64,000 nt of DNA from Pseudomonadota bacterium (GTDB lineage Bacteria > Pseudomonadota > Alphaproteobacteria > Reyranellales > Reyranellaceae), in contig JAFEFF010000196.1 in NCBI GenBank assembly GCA_018240745.1, forward strand, positions 17,430 through 81,429, given 5' to 3'. Position 1 is the stretch's first letter; each line of letters opens with the position of its first letter. The translations under genes and the position numbers were made by a program. The notes under the pieces are model-generated. The model made no database searches, was not told the DNA's origin, and saw nothing but the letters and a program-made list of their open reading frames with translations. Shown here in pieces: positions 26,532-34,789 of this stretch.

Positions 26532-26544
26532 ATAGGAGGATCAC

Positions 26545-27537
26545 ATGAATCGCCAATGGCTCTACGCCCGGCAGCCCAGGGGCAAGATCACGCCCGACAC
26601 CTTCCAGTGGCGCGAGACGGCGATCCCGCAGCCGCAGCCGGGCGAGGCGCTGGTGCGCACGCGCCTGCTGTCGCTCGATCCGGCCAACCGGGCCTGGATG
26701 ATGGGCAAGACCTACCGCGACGCGCTGCAGCCCGGCGAGGTGATGAACGGCTTCGCGGTCGGCGTGGTCGTCGAGTCCAGGGTTTCCGGCCTGGCCAAGG
26801 GCGACATCGTCGAAGGCGATTGGGGTTGGCAGGACTATGCCGCGGTGCCGGCGCGGCGGCTGACGAAGCGCACCGTCGATGCGCCGATCGAATTGCTGAT
26901 CGGGCCGCTCAGCGTCACCGGCCTCACGGCCTATTTCGGCCTGCTCGAGATCGGCCAGCCCAGGCCGGGCGACACCGTGCTGGTCTCGGCGGCGGCCGGT
27001 GCGGTCGGCTCCATGGTCGGCCAGATCGCCAGGATCGCCGGCTGCCGCGTCGTCGGCACGGCGGGCGGCAAGGAAAAGTGCGACTGGCTCACGCGCGAGC
27101 TCGGGTTCGACGCGGCGGTCGACTACAAGTCGGACAACGCCTTTCGTGCGCTGCGGGCGGCATGCCCCGACGGCATCGACGTCTATTTCGACAACACCGG
27201 CGGGCCGGTGCTCGACATGGCGCTGTCGCTGATGAACCTGCGCGGCCGCGTCGCCTGTTGCGGCAACGTCTCGCAATACGATGTCGAGAAGCCGGGCCCC
27301 GGGCCGCTGACCGTGCCAGGCCTGGTGGTCGTGAAGCGCCTGCGCCTCGAAGGCTTCATCGTCATGGATTTCTACGACCGCCGCGCCGAGGCCGAGGCCC
27401 GGCTGGCACGGTGGATCGCCGAGGGCCGCCTCAAGGCCGAGCTCGACATCCTCGATGGCCTCGAAAGGGCGCCCGAGGCGCTGATCGGCCTGTTCGAGGG
27501 CACCAACCGCGGCAAGCGCGCGGTAAGGGTGTCTTGA
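26545..27537 (+). CDS. NADP-dependent oxidoreductase, MDR superfamily (PTGR/curcumin reductase-like)
   Basis: 330 residues, zinc-free medium-chain reductase. LLSLDPANRAWMM near 35 and GEVMNGFAVGVVVESR are typical of the leukotriene B4 12-hydroxydehydrogenase group; the nucleotide-binding loop is VSAAAGAVGSMVGQIARIAG near 150-170, followed by AGGKEKCDWLTRELGFDAAVDYK. YFDNTGGPVLDMAL is also conserved. It should reduce the double bond of alpha,beta-unsaturated ketones. AGGAGG precedes the ATG. Confidence 0.93.
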   Translation: MNRQWLYARQPRGKITPDTFQWRETAIPQPQPGEALVRTRLLSLDPANRAWMMGKTYRDALQPGEVMNGFAVGVVVESRVSGLAKGDIVEGDWGWQDYAAVPARRLTKRTVDAPIELLIGPLSVTGLTAYFGLLEIGQPRPGDTVLVSAAAGAVGSMVGQIARIAGCRVVGTAGGKEKCDWLTRELGFDAAVDYKSDNAFRALRAACPDGIDVYFDNTGGPVLDMALSLMNLRGRVACCGNVSQYDVEKPGPGPLTVPGLVVVKRLRLEGFIVMDFYDRRAEAEARLARWIAEGRLKAELDILDGLERAPEALIGLFEGTNRGKRAVRVS

Positions 27538-27628
27538 GCTGGGCGCGCGTCACGCAAGGGGCGCGTTCTTCGTGGTCGAAACAAACCATGGCGCGCCCCC
27601 AGCGCAAGACTAACGCCGCGGAACCCGG

Positions 27629-27669
27629 TTGACACCGCAGGGACCGGCTTATACCTAACCAATAGGTTA
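27629..27669 (+). promoter_or_regulatory. Promoter with adjacent operator palindrome ahead of GST gene
   Basis: A consensus TTGACA at 27629-27634 is followed 15 bases later by TATACC (27650-27655). Just downstream, TAACC (27656-27660) and GGTTA (27665-27669) form an inverted repeat around AATA. The palindrome covers the -10/+1 region, as expected of a repressor site of the TetR or MarR kind. The A/T richness contrasts with the surroundings. The repressor is not encoded next to it. Confidence 0.5.
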
Positions 27670-27688
27670 AGTAATAAGTGAGGTCGCC

Positions 27689-28309
27689 ATGGCGCTGGTA
27701 CTGCACGGTCATCCCTTCTCGTCCTACACGCAAAAAGTCCTGATCGCGCTCTACGAGAACGCCACTCCCTTCACCTGGCGCGTCCTGGACAACGCCGAGG
27801 CGTGGGGTGAGCTGGCCAGCCTGTGGCCGGTACGGTTGATGCCGGTGCTGGTCGACGACGGCACGCCGGTGATCGAGTCGAGCATCATCATCGAGCATAT
27901 CGCGCCTCACCTCGTGCCCTCGCTCGAGGTGCGTCTGCTCGATCGATTCTTCGACCTCTACGTCATGACACCGATGCAAAAGATCGTGGGCGACAAGCTA
28001 CGCCCGGAGAACGAGCGCGATCCCAGGGGCGTGACCGATGCGCGGGCGCGGCTCGACGTCGCCTATGGCTGGCTAGAGAAGGAATTGAAGAGGCGTGAGT
28101 GGGCGGCGGGAGACACCTTCACGATGGCCGACTGTGCCGCCGCTCCGTCGCTCTTCTATGCCGACTGGGTGCAGCCGATCGGTGCTCGGTTCCCCAACCT
28201 CGGTGCCTACAGGGCACGTTTGCTGAAGCGCCCGTCCTTTGCCCGAGCGGTCGACGAAGCGCGGCCCTTCCGTCCGCTCTTCCCGTTGGGCGCACCCGAT
28301 CGGGATTAG
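27689..28309 (+). CDS. Glutathione S-transferase family protein
   Basis: 206 residues. N-terminal thioredoxin-like domain: LVLHGHPFSSYTQKVLIALYEN with the candidate catalytic Ser/Tyr near residues 10-13, the cis-Pro in RLMPVLVDDG and the glutathione-binding VIESSIIIEHI near 61-71. The helical C-terminal domain includes WAAGDTFTMADCAAAPSLFY. GAGGT precedes the ATG. It probably conjugates glutathione to electrophiles, and the operator-like site upstream suggests induction. It is followed by a convergent crotonase gene. Confidence 0.92.
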   Translation: MALVLHGHPFSSYTQKVLIALYENATPFTWRVLDNAEAWGELASLWPVRLMPVLVDDGTPVIESSIIIEHIAPHLVPSLEVRLLDRFFDLYVMTPMQKIVGDKLRPENERDPRGVTDARARLDVAYGWLEKELKRREWAAGDTFTMADCAAAPSLFYADWVQPIGARFPNLGAYRARLLKRPSFARAVDEARPFRPLFPLGAPDRD

Positions 28310-28318
28310 TTCAGTGCT

Positions 28319-29131
28319 CTAACGCCCCTTGAACACCGGCTTGCGCTTCTCGACGAAGGCGGCGACCGCTTCCTTGTGGTCGGCGGTGCGCGAGGCGGCA
28401 ACCAGGCGCTCGGCTTCGCGGTGCATCGCGGTCGGGTAGTCGATGAACGGCGCCTCGTCGAGATTGTCCTTGATGTTGCGGTAGGCGATGCGCGGACCCT
28501 CGGCCAATGACCTGGCGAGCGCAAAGGCTTCGTCCTGCAGCCCGGCATCGTCGACCACGCGATTCACCAGGCCGATCCGCTCGCAGCGCTCGGAATCGAC
28601 GCGCTCGGCGGTCAGCATCAGCTCGCGCGCCCGCATCGGCCCGACCGCGCGGGTCATCAACCACGCGATGCCGTAGTCGCCCGACAGGCCGATGCGCGCG
28701 TATCCGGTGGCACAGAACGCCGATTTCGCCGCGATCCGCATGTCGCAGGCGAGCGCGATCGCGAGGCCCGCGCCGGCGGCGGCGCCGGGCAGCGCCGCGA
28801 CCGTCGGCTTGCGCACCGCGAACAGCGCGCCGGTCAGGTTGGTCTGGCGCCACCGCAAGTCGGACAGGCGTTCCTCGAACGTCATCTGCCCGCGCGGGCC
28901 GCGGCCGCCCATCGCCTTGACGTCGCCGCCCGAGCAGAACGCGGTGCCGGCGCCGGTGATCAGCAGCGCGCCCACGCTCTCGTCCTCGGCGCGTTCCCTG
29001 ATCTGGGCGCGCAGCGCCGTCGTCAGGTCGGGCGACATCGCGTTGCGCGCCTCCGGCCGGTTGAGGGTGATGACCGCCACCCCCTCACGCACGGCACACA
29101 AAAGTTCAGTTGTCCCGGTATCGATGTTCAT
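28319..29131 (-). CDS. Enoyl-CoA hydratase/isomerase family protein
   Basis: 270 residues from the ATG at 29131 with GGAGG upstream. GTAFCSGGDVKAMGG near 65-80 and AAAGAGLAIALACD in the second oxyanion region define a crotonase. The position of the first hydratase glutamate reads YARIGLSGDYG, as in isomerase-like or PaaG-like members, so simple hydratase activity is doubtful. The C-terminus VAAFVEKRKPVFKGR is the standard crotonase tail. Its ATG is just 13 bases from the ATG of the divergent epoxide hydrolase gene. Confidence 0.88.
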   Translation of the reverse strand: MNIDTGTTELLCAVREGVAVITLNRPEARNAMSPDLTTALRAQIRERAEDESVGALLITGAGTAFCSGGDVKAMGGRGPRGQMTFEERLSDLRWRQTNLTGALFAVRKPTVAALPGAAAGAGLAIALACDMRIAAKSAFCATGYARIGLSGDYGIAWLMTRAVGPMRARELMLTAERVDSERCERIGLVNRVVDDAGLQDEAFALARSLAEGPRIAYRNIKDNLDEAPFIDYPTAMHREAERLVAASRTADHKEAVAAFVEKRKPVFKGR

Positions 29132-29144
29132 GGAACCTCCAGCC

Positions 29145-30170
29145 ATGACCTTCCCCGTCACCGAACACACGGTCAAGACCGACCGCCACACCACCGGCAC
29201 CCTCGCCTGCGGCCCGCAGGATGGACCGCTGCTGGTGTTCTGCCATGGCTGGCCCGAGCTCTCGCTGTCGTGGCGGCACCAGCTGCCGGCGTTCGCGGCG
29301 CTCGGCTTCCGCTGCGTGGCGCCCGACATGCGCGGCTACGGCCGCTCGAGCACCTACCCCCGCCACGAGGACTTCGCGCAGGAGCTGATCGTGCAGGACA
29401 TGCTCGAGCTGCTGGCGTCGCTCGGCCGGGACAAGGCCGTGTGGATCGGCCATGACTGGGGCAGCCCGGTGGTGTGGAACATGGCGGCGCACCATCCCGA
29501 CAAGACGGTCGGCGTGGCAAGCCTGTGCGTGCCGTACATCAAGGGCTTCACGCTCGACGAGCGGCTGCCGCTGATCGACCGGAACCTCTATCCCGAGGCG
29601 GAGTACCCGGTTGGCCAGTGGGACTACCAGTATTTCTACTTCGAGAACTTCGAGAAGGCGCACAAGGCCTTCGAGGCCAATGTCCGCAACACTGTGAAAA
29701 CCCTGTTCCGCAAGGGCAATCCGGAGGCGGTCGGCAAGCCGGCCTTCACCGCCTCGATCCGCAGGCAGGGCGGCTGGTTCGGCGGCGGGCCATGGCCCGA
29801 CCTGCCGCGCGATGGCGACGTCCTCACGGAGCAGGACCTCGAGGCCTACACGGCGGCGCTGACCCGCAACGGCTTCTTCGGGCCGGACGCCTGGTACATG
29901 AACAACGAGGCGAACGGCGCCTACGCCAAGCGCGCAGCGAACGACGGCAGGCTCGCCATGCCGGTGCTGTTCCTGCATGGCGCCTACGACACGACCTGCG
30001 AGACCATGACCTCGCGCCTCGCCGAGCCGATGCGCCGTGACTGCGCCGACCTCACCGAGGTCGTGGTGAAGTCCGGCCACTGGATGGCGCAGGAGAAGCC
30101 GGTCGACGTGAACGTGGCCCTTGCGCGGTGGCTGGCCGCGAAGCTGCCCGATTACTGGAAGAAGCCCTGA
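29145..30170 (+). CDS. Epoxide hydrolase-like alpha/beta hydrolase
   Basis: 341 residues from ATG 29145; an in-frame ATG at 29130 would overlap the divergent crotonase start. The oxyanion motif is CHGWPELSLSWRHQLPA, the nucleophile Asp lies in GHDWGSPVVWNMA near residue 107, the acid is in LHGAYDTTCE, and the His in SGHWMAQEKP. WDYQYFYFENFE and lid tyrosines fit soluble epoxide hydrolases, which open epoxides to diols. A haloalkane dehalogenase is less likely from the HGWPE opening. A palindromic repeat starts right after the stop. Confidence 0.9.
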   Translation: MTFPVTEHTVKTDRHTTGTLACGPQDGPLLVFCHGWPELSLSWRHQLPAFAALGFRCVAPDMRGYGRSSTYPRHEDFAQELIVQDMLELLASLGRDKAVWIGHDWGSPVVWNMAAHHPDKTVGVASLCVPYIKGFTLDERLPLIDRNLYPEAEYPVGQWDYQYFYFENFEKAHKAFEANVRNTVKTLFRKGNPEAVGKPAFTASIRRQGGWFGGGPWPDLPRDGDVLTEQDLEAYTAALTRNGFFGPDAWYMNNEANGAYAKRAANDGRLAMPVLFLHGAYDTTCETMTSRLAEPMRRDCADLTEVVVKSGHWMAQEKPVDVNVALARWLAAKLPDYWKKP

Positions 30171-30299
30171 AACCGTCGTCCCGACCGAAGCCGAGCGAAG
30201 CGAGGCGCAGTGGAGGGACCTTTTTTCTGCGATTTGCGGCTGAGCGTTGAAAAGAGGTCCCTCCACTTCGCGCTTCGCGCTCCGGTCGGGACGACGGTT
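30171..30299. repeat. Palindromic repeat, GTCGTCCCGACCG family
   Basis: AACCGTCGTCCCGACCG (30171-30187) and CGGTCGGGACGACGGTT (30283-30299) are exact inverted complements. Inner GTGGAGGGACCT and AGGTCCCTCCAC also pair, leaving an unpaired A/T-rich centre with a run of T. The right end overlaps the stop codon of the RraA-like gene. Same family as 36714-36834 and related to 48756-48861. Confidence 0.88.
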
Positions 30300-30777
30300 A
30301 CTTACCCTTCAGCCGCCGCCACTGGGCGAAGGCCTGCTTCGCCCGCTCGCCGCTCGGGATGTGCAGGCCGTACACGCCGCCGCCTTGCGCCACCTGGTCG
30401 GCGGTGAATTCCTCGAAGGCGGCCGCTTCGGCCGCGGCCTCGGCCACTTCCTCGACCAGCGCCGCCGGGATCACGACCAGGCTGTCGCGGTCGCGCAGCA
30501 GCCCGTCGCCCGCCTCGGGCCGCAGCCCGCGCAGGTCGCGGCGCGCCACGATCGAGAGGCCGCGCTGGCGCAAGCGGTCCGCGGCCGGGGCGGCGAGGTC
30601 GGCCACCAGCACGCCGCCGGCGCGGCAGGCCTCGACGGTCAGCGCGACCGTGCCGGCGAACGGATCGGCCGGCGGCAGCCTGGTGATCGCCCGGCCTTTC
30701 AGCCCGCGCTGGGCCAAGGCGGCGATGACGGGCCTGGCGCCGGCGTGCAGGAGCTTGTCGCGTGTCTGCGGCGTCAT
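30298..30777 (-). CDS. Short RraA-like protein
   Basis: 159 residues starting at ATG 30777, which overlaps the TGA of the GFA gene. The C-terminal half, RDSLVVIPAALVEEVAEAAAEA through VYGLHIPSGERAKQAFAQW, matches the end of RraA-family aldolase/regulator proteins, and GRAITRLPPADPFAG matches their start. The central part with the usual Gly-rich loop and the Arg-Asp active-site segment seems compressed to ARRDLRGLRPEAGDG, so the family's usual 200-plus residues are shortened. It may be inactive as an aldolase. Operon with GFA implies small-aldehyde or C1 chemistry, but this is inference. Confidence 0.6.
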   Translation of the reverse strand: MTPQTRDKLLHAGARPVIAALAQRGLKGRAITRLPPADPFAGTVALTVEACRAGGVLVADLAAPAADRLRQRGLSIVARRDLRGLRPEAGDGLLRDRDSLVVIPAALVEEVAEAAAEAAAFEEFTADQVAQGGGVYGLHIPSGERAKQAFAQWRRLKGK

Positions 30778-31253
30778 TTGGCCCTGAGGGCCGCGAACCG
30801 CTCCTGGCTTTCCCTCGGCCACATCTCGCGCGGCTTGTAGAACTCCGACACGACCTTGGCGCCCTCGGGCAGCACGACCCAGGGCAGCTTGGTCGAGGTG
30901 AAGATGTGGATGTCGGGCGGCATTGCGGCTGGGTCGTCGAGCGTGCCGACGCGCATGAACCGCACCTTGTCGCCCGAGCCCGAGTAGTTGCTCCACAGCG
31001 CGACCCGGCATTGCGGGCAGCGCCAGATCTTCTGGCCCTTGCCGCTCGCCGACGGCGTGTCGACCCGCTCGACCTCGCCCGCGGTGAGCTCGACCCGGTC
31101 GGCCTCGATCATGGCGTTGAGCGCGAAGGCCGAGCCCGTCTCGCGCTGGCACCAGGTGCAGTGACAGCAATGGACGAACAGCGGCCGGGACTTGATGCGG
31201 TAGCGGACGTGCCGGCAGGTGCAGCCGCCCTCGAAGGTGTCGTTGCTGGCCAT
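30774..31253 (-). CDS. GFA family zinc-binding protein
   Basis: 159 residues from the ATG at 31253. Zinc ligands are arranged as in the GFA/centromere protein V fold: C11-x-C13, C29-C30-x-C32-x-x-C35, and C79-x-x-C82 in WRCPQCRVALW. SRPLFVHCCHCTWCQRETGSAFA is the hallmark stretch. The family is named after glutathione-dependent formaldehyde activation, though most members have unproven roles. Its TGA overlaps the RraA-like start. Divergent from an SDR, 37 bases away. Confidence 0.9.
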   Translation of the reverse strand: MASNDTFEGGCTCRHVRYRIKSRPLFVHCCHCTWCQRETGSAFALNAMIEADRVELTAGEVERVDTPSASGKGQKIWRCPQCRVALWSNYSGSGDKVRFMRVGTLDDPAAMPPDIHIFTSTKLPWVVLPEGAKVVSEFYKPREMWPRESQERFAALRAK

Positions 31254-31290
31254 GAAGCGACCCCATAGCATTGCGCGGGAGGAGATTGAA

Positions 31291-32079
31291 ATGGCGGATC
31301 GGCTGAGGGGCAAGGTCGCGGTGGTGACGGGTGCGGCGCCGCGCGGCGAGGGCGTGGGCAACGGCATGGCGACGGCCATCCTGTTCGCGCGCGAGGGCGC
31401 CAAGGTGGTGCTGGTCAACCGCAGCGCCGAGCGGGCGGAGAAGCTCGCGAAGCAGATCGAGGGCGAGGGCGGCGAGGCCTCGGTGTTCGCGGGCGATGTC
31501 GCCAGGCCCGACGTCTGCGAGGCGATGGCGACACACGCCATGAAGACGTACGGCCGGCTCGACATCCTGCACAACAACGTCGGCATCGGTGCGCCGGGTA
31601 CGCCCGAGACGGTCACGCTCGAGGACTGGCACAAGGTGATCGAGGCCAACCTCACCACCACCATGCTGTGCACCAGGGCCTGCCTGCCGCGCATGAAGGA
31701 GAGCGGCGGCGGCTCGGTGATCATGGTGTCGTCGATCGCGGGCGCGGTCGGCCTGATGGGCAGCCAGGGCGCGGTCGCCTACTCGACGGCGAAGGCCGGC
31801 CTGCACGGCTTCACCCAGTCGGTCGCCGCCGACTATGCGACCCGGAACATCCGCGCCAACTGCATCGTCGTCGGCTCGGTGCACACGCCGATGGTGGCCC
31901 ATCTCGGTCCCGAGGCGCGCGAGCGGCGCAGGAAGATGGTGCCGATGCAGACCGAGGGCACCGCCTGGGACATCGCCTACGGCGCGGTCTACCTCGCGTC
32001 GGACGAATCGCGCTGGGTCACCGGCATCACGCTGCCGATCGACGGCGGCCTGGTGAACCTCAGGGCGTGGCCGCGCTAG
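31291..32079 (+). CDS. Short-chain dehydrogenase/reductase
   Basis: 262 residues from ATG 31291, with GGGAGGAGA upstream. The cofactor loop is VVTGAAPRGEGVGNGMA near 12-28 (a longer loop than the classical TGxxxGIG), NNVGIG replaces NNAG, and the catalytic set is Ser in MVSSIAGAVG and Y-x-x-x-K in AYSTAKAG. The C-terminal SRWVTGITLPIDGGL is a standard classical SDR ending. NAD(P) oxidoreductase with unknown substrate. Confidence 0.92.
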   Translation: MADRLRGKVAVVTGAAPRGEGVGNGMATAILFAREGAKVVLVNRSAERAEKLAKQIEGEGGEASVFAGDVARPDVCEAMATHAMKTYGRLDILHNNVGIGAPGTPETVTLEDWHKVIEANLTTTMLCTRACLPRMKESGGGSVIMVSSIAGAVGLMGSQGAVAYSTAKAGLHGFTQSVAADYATRNIRANCIVVGSVHTPMVAHLGPEARERRRKMVPMQTEGTAWDIAYGAVYLASDESRWVTGITLPIDGGLVNLRAWPR

Positions 32080-32097
32080 CCGTCCTCGGCGTCGTCT

Positions 32098-32610
32098 TCA
32101 AGGGTCGAGAAGGGTGGTCAGCTGTGCCCCTTCGTCAGCGACGAAAACGGCAATCAATTCGGCCCACTCGGTGTTGCTCGCGTTGGCCGAGACGTTATGG
32201 ATCGTGCCCAGCGGCTCGAAGAACGTTTGACCGACGTCGAATATCTCCACCGGGCCATCGTTGAGTTGTGACCTGATGCGGCCCTTGGTGATGTAGGCCG
32301 TCACCGTACCGCCATGACGGTGCGGCGGCGTGAAGCCGCCCGGTCCGTAGGTCACCCGGACAACCGTCACTTTCTTGCCGGGCATGTCCGGTATCGCGTA
32401 CGAGCTGACCAGCTCCACCTTGTTGAGCGACGAGCCGGACGAGGCATCGGCGGCGCAGATCGGGACCGGAAATTCCGAAATTGCGTCCATCTTCACGGGC
32501 AAGAGTTGCGTGCTCACGGCTGCGCAAACGATGGCCGCAGCGACAAGGAGCGACAGCCGGAACCGCGGCCGATCTGCGAGCGGCGCGGTCATTTCCAGGG
32601 CGATGCTCAT
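32098..32610 (-). CDS. Membrane-anchored or exported cupin protein
   Basis: 170 residues. A hydrophobic LSLLVAAAIVCAAVS segment near 19-33 is an uncleaved anchor or signal peptide. The cupin barrel follows with metal-ligand motif PGGFTPPHRHGGTVTAYITKG (His97 and His99), E132 in FFEPLGTIHN and His138. Its ATG overlaps the TGA of the upstream EamA gene, so the two are coupled. GGAGAT precedes the start. A periplasmic metal-dependent binding or dioxygenase-like role is possible; substrate unknown. Confidence 0.85.
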   Translation of the reverse strand: MSIALEMTAPLADRPRFRLSLLVAAAIVCAAVSTQLLPVKMDAISEFPVPICAADASSGSSLNKVELVSSYAIPDMPGKKVTVVRVTYGPGGFTPPHRHGGTVTAYITKGRIRSQLNDGPVEIFDVGQTFFEPLGTIHNVSANASNTEWAELIAVFVADEGAQLTTLLDP

Positions 32611-33533
32611 CGATATCTCCTGGCTGACCTTACCCCTGGACAAGGTGCGCCGTCGAGCTGGTCTGCCGGCCTCGCCAGGCTGGCGGTGCACCAGTCGTGG
32701 TGCCAGGTGTAGAGGCCGCTTCCCACCACGATCGCCGCACCGAAAATCGTCCAGCCGTCCGGGATGTCGCCGAACACCAGCCAGCCGAGCAACGTTGCCC
32801 AGACCAGCAGCGTGTAGCTGTAGGGCTGCACGGCGCCCGCGTCGGCGTAGTCGAGCGCCTTGATCAGGGCGTAGTGCGCGACCGCGCCGAGGAGGGAGAT
32901 CACGACCATCAGCGCCCAAGCGGTGGGCGTCGGCCAGGTCCATTCGAACGGGCCGACGAAGCAGGTGGCGATGAAGGCGACCAGCGCCGACCAGGCCAGG
33001 CTGGTGTCCGGCGTATCGAAGCGGGCGCTGAGCCGCGTCAGCAGCTGATAGCTCGCCCACAGCAGCGCACCGGCGAGCGGAATGAAGAGCGGCCAGTCGA
33101 TGGAGCGGAAGCCGGGCCGCACGATCAGCATCACGCCGGCGAAGCCCGCCGCGACGGCGAGCCAGCGCGCGCGGCCTGCGCGCTCACCGAGGAACAGCAC
33201 GCCGAGCGCGATCACGATCAGCGGCGAGGTCGCGGCCACCGCATGCGTGTCGGTGAGCGGCAGGTAGCGGAAGGCCAGCACGAACGCCGCGCCCTCCACG
33301 ATCGCCACCAGCGAACGCACGATCTGCAGGCCGGGCCGCGCGCTGCGCAGCGCCGCGCGCAGGCCCTGCTTGCGCACCACGATCGAGGCGAACAGCAAGA
33401 ACAGCGCCGAGCGGATCCACATCATCTGCGTCACCGCATAATCGGCCACCAGCCACTTGCTGATCGCGTCCATGCTGGCAAAGCACAGCATGGCGAACAT
33501 GGTGAGCAGCGCGCCGAGCGCGGTGCGATTCAT
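32607..33533 (-). CDS. EamA-type DMT superfamily transporter
   Basis: 308 residues with ten hydrophobic helices in two EamA repeats (residues about 5-135 and 145-280). MLCFASMDAISKWLV and YLPLTDTHAVAATSPLIVIALG are typical of this group. It should export a small metabolite across the inner membrane. The C-terminal tail after TWHHDWCTASLARPADQL is rich in polar and basic residues and extends past the usual end. Coupled to the cupin gene by an ATGA overlap; a palindrome lies just upstream. Confidence 0.88.
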   Translation of the reverse strand: MNRTALGALLTMFAMLCFASMDAISKWLVADYAVTQMMWIRSALFLLFASIVVRKQGLRAALRSARPGLQIVRSLVAIVEGAAFVLAFRYLPLTDTHAVAATSPLIVIALGVLFLGERAGRARWLAVAAGFAGVMLIVRPGFRSIDWPLFIPLAGALLWASYQLLTRLSARFDTPDTSLAWSALVAFIATCFVGPFEWTWPTPTAWALMVVISLLGAVAHYALIKALDYADAGAVQPYSYTLLVWATLLGWLVFGDIPDGWTIFGAAIVVGSGLYTWHHDWCTASLARPADQLDGAPCPGVRSARRYR

Positions 33534-33542
33534 GCTGGTCTT

Positions 33543-33661
33543 CGCCCTCCCCAGTCTTCTGGGGAGGTGTCGCCGTCACACGGCGACGGAGGGGTCATGA
33601 GCCTTGCCCCCTCCGTCAGCGTAAGACGCTGACACCTCCCCAGAAGACTGGGGAGGGCAAG
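33543..33661. repeat. Compound palindrome, CCCTCCCCAGTCTTCTGGGG family
   Basis: Outer arms of 29 bases (33543-33571 and 33632-33660) are inverted complements apart from the end base. Each arm itself contains CCCCAG/CTGGGG hairpins, and the interior has two more stem-loops (TCGCCGT/ACGGCGA and TCAGCG/CGCTGA). It fills the gap between EamA and the LLM gene. Elements of this look (small CCCTCCCC hairpins) are common mobile-type repeats in alphaproteobacteria. Confidence 0.85.
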
Positions 33662-33662
33662 A

Positions 33663-34736
33663 TTATTCAGCCGCCACCGCCCGTCTTGCCGGCGGCCGGA
33701 ACGCCGGCATCACGCGCTCGGCGAACAGGCGCAGGCTCTTCATCGCCTTGTCGTGGCCGTAGTACGGCGGGTAGTGCAGCAACAGCGAGGTCATGCCGGT
33801 GCGCGCCTGCATCTCGCGCAGGCGGGCGATCACCGTCTCGGCCGAGCCGTGCAGCAGCGTCGTCGCCAGCAGGTCGTCGTAGTTGATCGCGCTGCCCTTC
33901 TCCGACACCGAGCCGAGATAGCCGCTGGTGCCCGTGCCGCCGAAGTGGCTGATGTGCCTGACGATCGCCTCCTCGGTATCGGCGCGCGCTTCCTTGTCGC
34001 TGTCGGCGATGTAGACCCAGCGGGCGATGTCGATGTTGCCTGCCGCCGGATTCTTGCGCCGCTCCTCGCTCGCTCTTGCAAGCTCGCGCTTGTAGAGCGC
34101 GGTCTGCGCCGCCAGCGTCTCGACGCCCGGCAGGGTCGACAGCATCAGGCCGAAACCGTTGCGGCCGGAATAGCCGATCGAGCGATCGGTGCCGCCCGCC
34201 ATGTAGAGCGGCGGGTGCGGCATCTGGACGGGATGCGGCAGCATCTCGAAATCGCCCTGCACCGTGCCGCTGAAATACTTGCCCTTGTGGTCCCAGCGAT
34301 GGCGGTGCCAGGCGTCGAACATCAGCCCGATCGCCTCCTCGACCATGTCGCGCCGGCCCTCGAAGTCCTTGCCCAGACCGACGAATTCGTAGGGACGGTA
34401 GCCCGAGCCGACGCCCAGCCGGACGCGGCCGTTCGACAGGATGTCGACGAACGAGGCGTTCTCGACCACCCGGATCGGGTCGTACAGCGGCAGCGTGATC
34501 ACCGCGGCGCCGATGTTGATCTTGCTGGTCTTGGCCGCGAGATACGCCATGTAGGCGAAGCAGTCCGGCATGATGCCGTAGCTGGTGGCGAAGTGGTGCT
34601 CGGCGATCCAGGCGGTGTCGTAGCCCAGCCGCTCGGCCTCGATCACTTCTTCCGTTGTGCGGGCGTGGACCCCGCGGTGCGGATAGGGCTCCTCCTTGGG
34701 ATTCGGATGGGAGGTGAACAAAACGCCGAATTCCAT
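33663..34736 (-). CDS. LLM class flavin-dependent oxidoreductase
   Basis: 357 residues from the ATG at 34736, behind GAGGAAA. A bacterial luciferase-like TIM barrel: EFGVLFTSHPNPKEEPYPHRG at the start, ERLGYDTAWIAEHHFATSYG near 35-53, INIGAAVITLPLYDPIRVVE near 73-92, and RVRLGVGSGYRPYEF near 104-118. FMN- or F420-dependent monooxygenation of an unknown substrate. It stands divergent from the amidohydrolase at 34848. The antisense of the neighbouring gene is open far upstream, but the Met used here is clear. Confidence 0.9.
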   Translation of the reverse strand: MEFGVLFTSHPNPKEEPYPHRGVHARTTEEVIEAERLGYDTAWIAEHHFATSYGIMPDCFAYMAYLAAKTSKINIGAAVITLPLYDPIRVVENASFVDILSNGRVRLGVGSGYRPYEFVGLGKDFEGRRDMVEEAIGLMFDAWHRHRWDHKGKYFSGTVQGDFEMLPHPVQMPHPPLYMAGGTDRSIGYSGRNGFGLMLSTLPGVETLAAQTALYKRELARASEERRKNPAAGNIDIARWVYIADSDKEARADTEEAIVRHISHFGGTGTSGYLGSVSEKGSAINYDDLLATTLLHGSAETVIARLREMQARTGMTSLLLHYPPYYGHDKAMKSLRLFAERVMPAFRPPARRAVAAE

Positions 34737-34789
34737 GGTTTCCTCGCCTTTTCGTTGAGTTATCCTACGGATCACACCGGAGGTCCGCC

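Noticed and set aside
33543..33661. Miniature transposon with terminal repeats
   Set aside because: No target-site duplication could be made out and no transposase is near; described only as a palindromic repeat.
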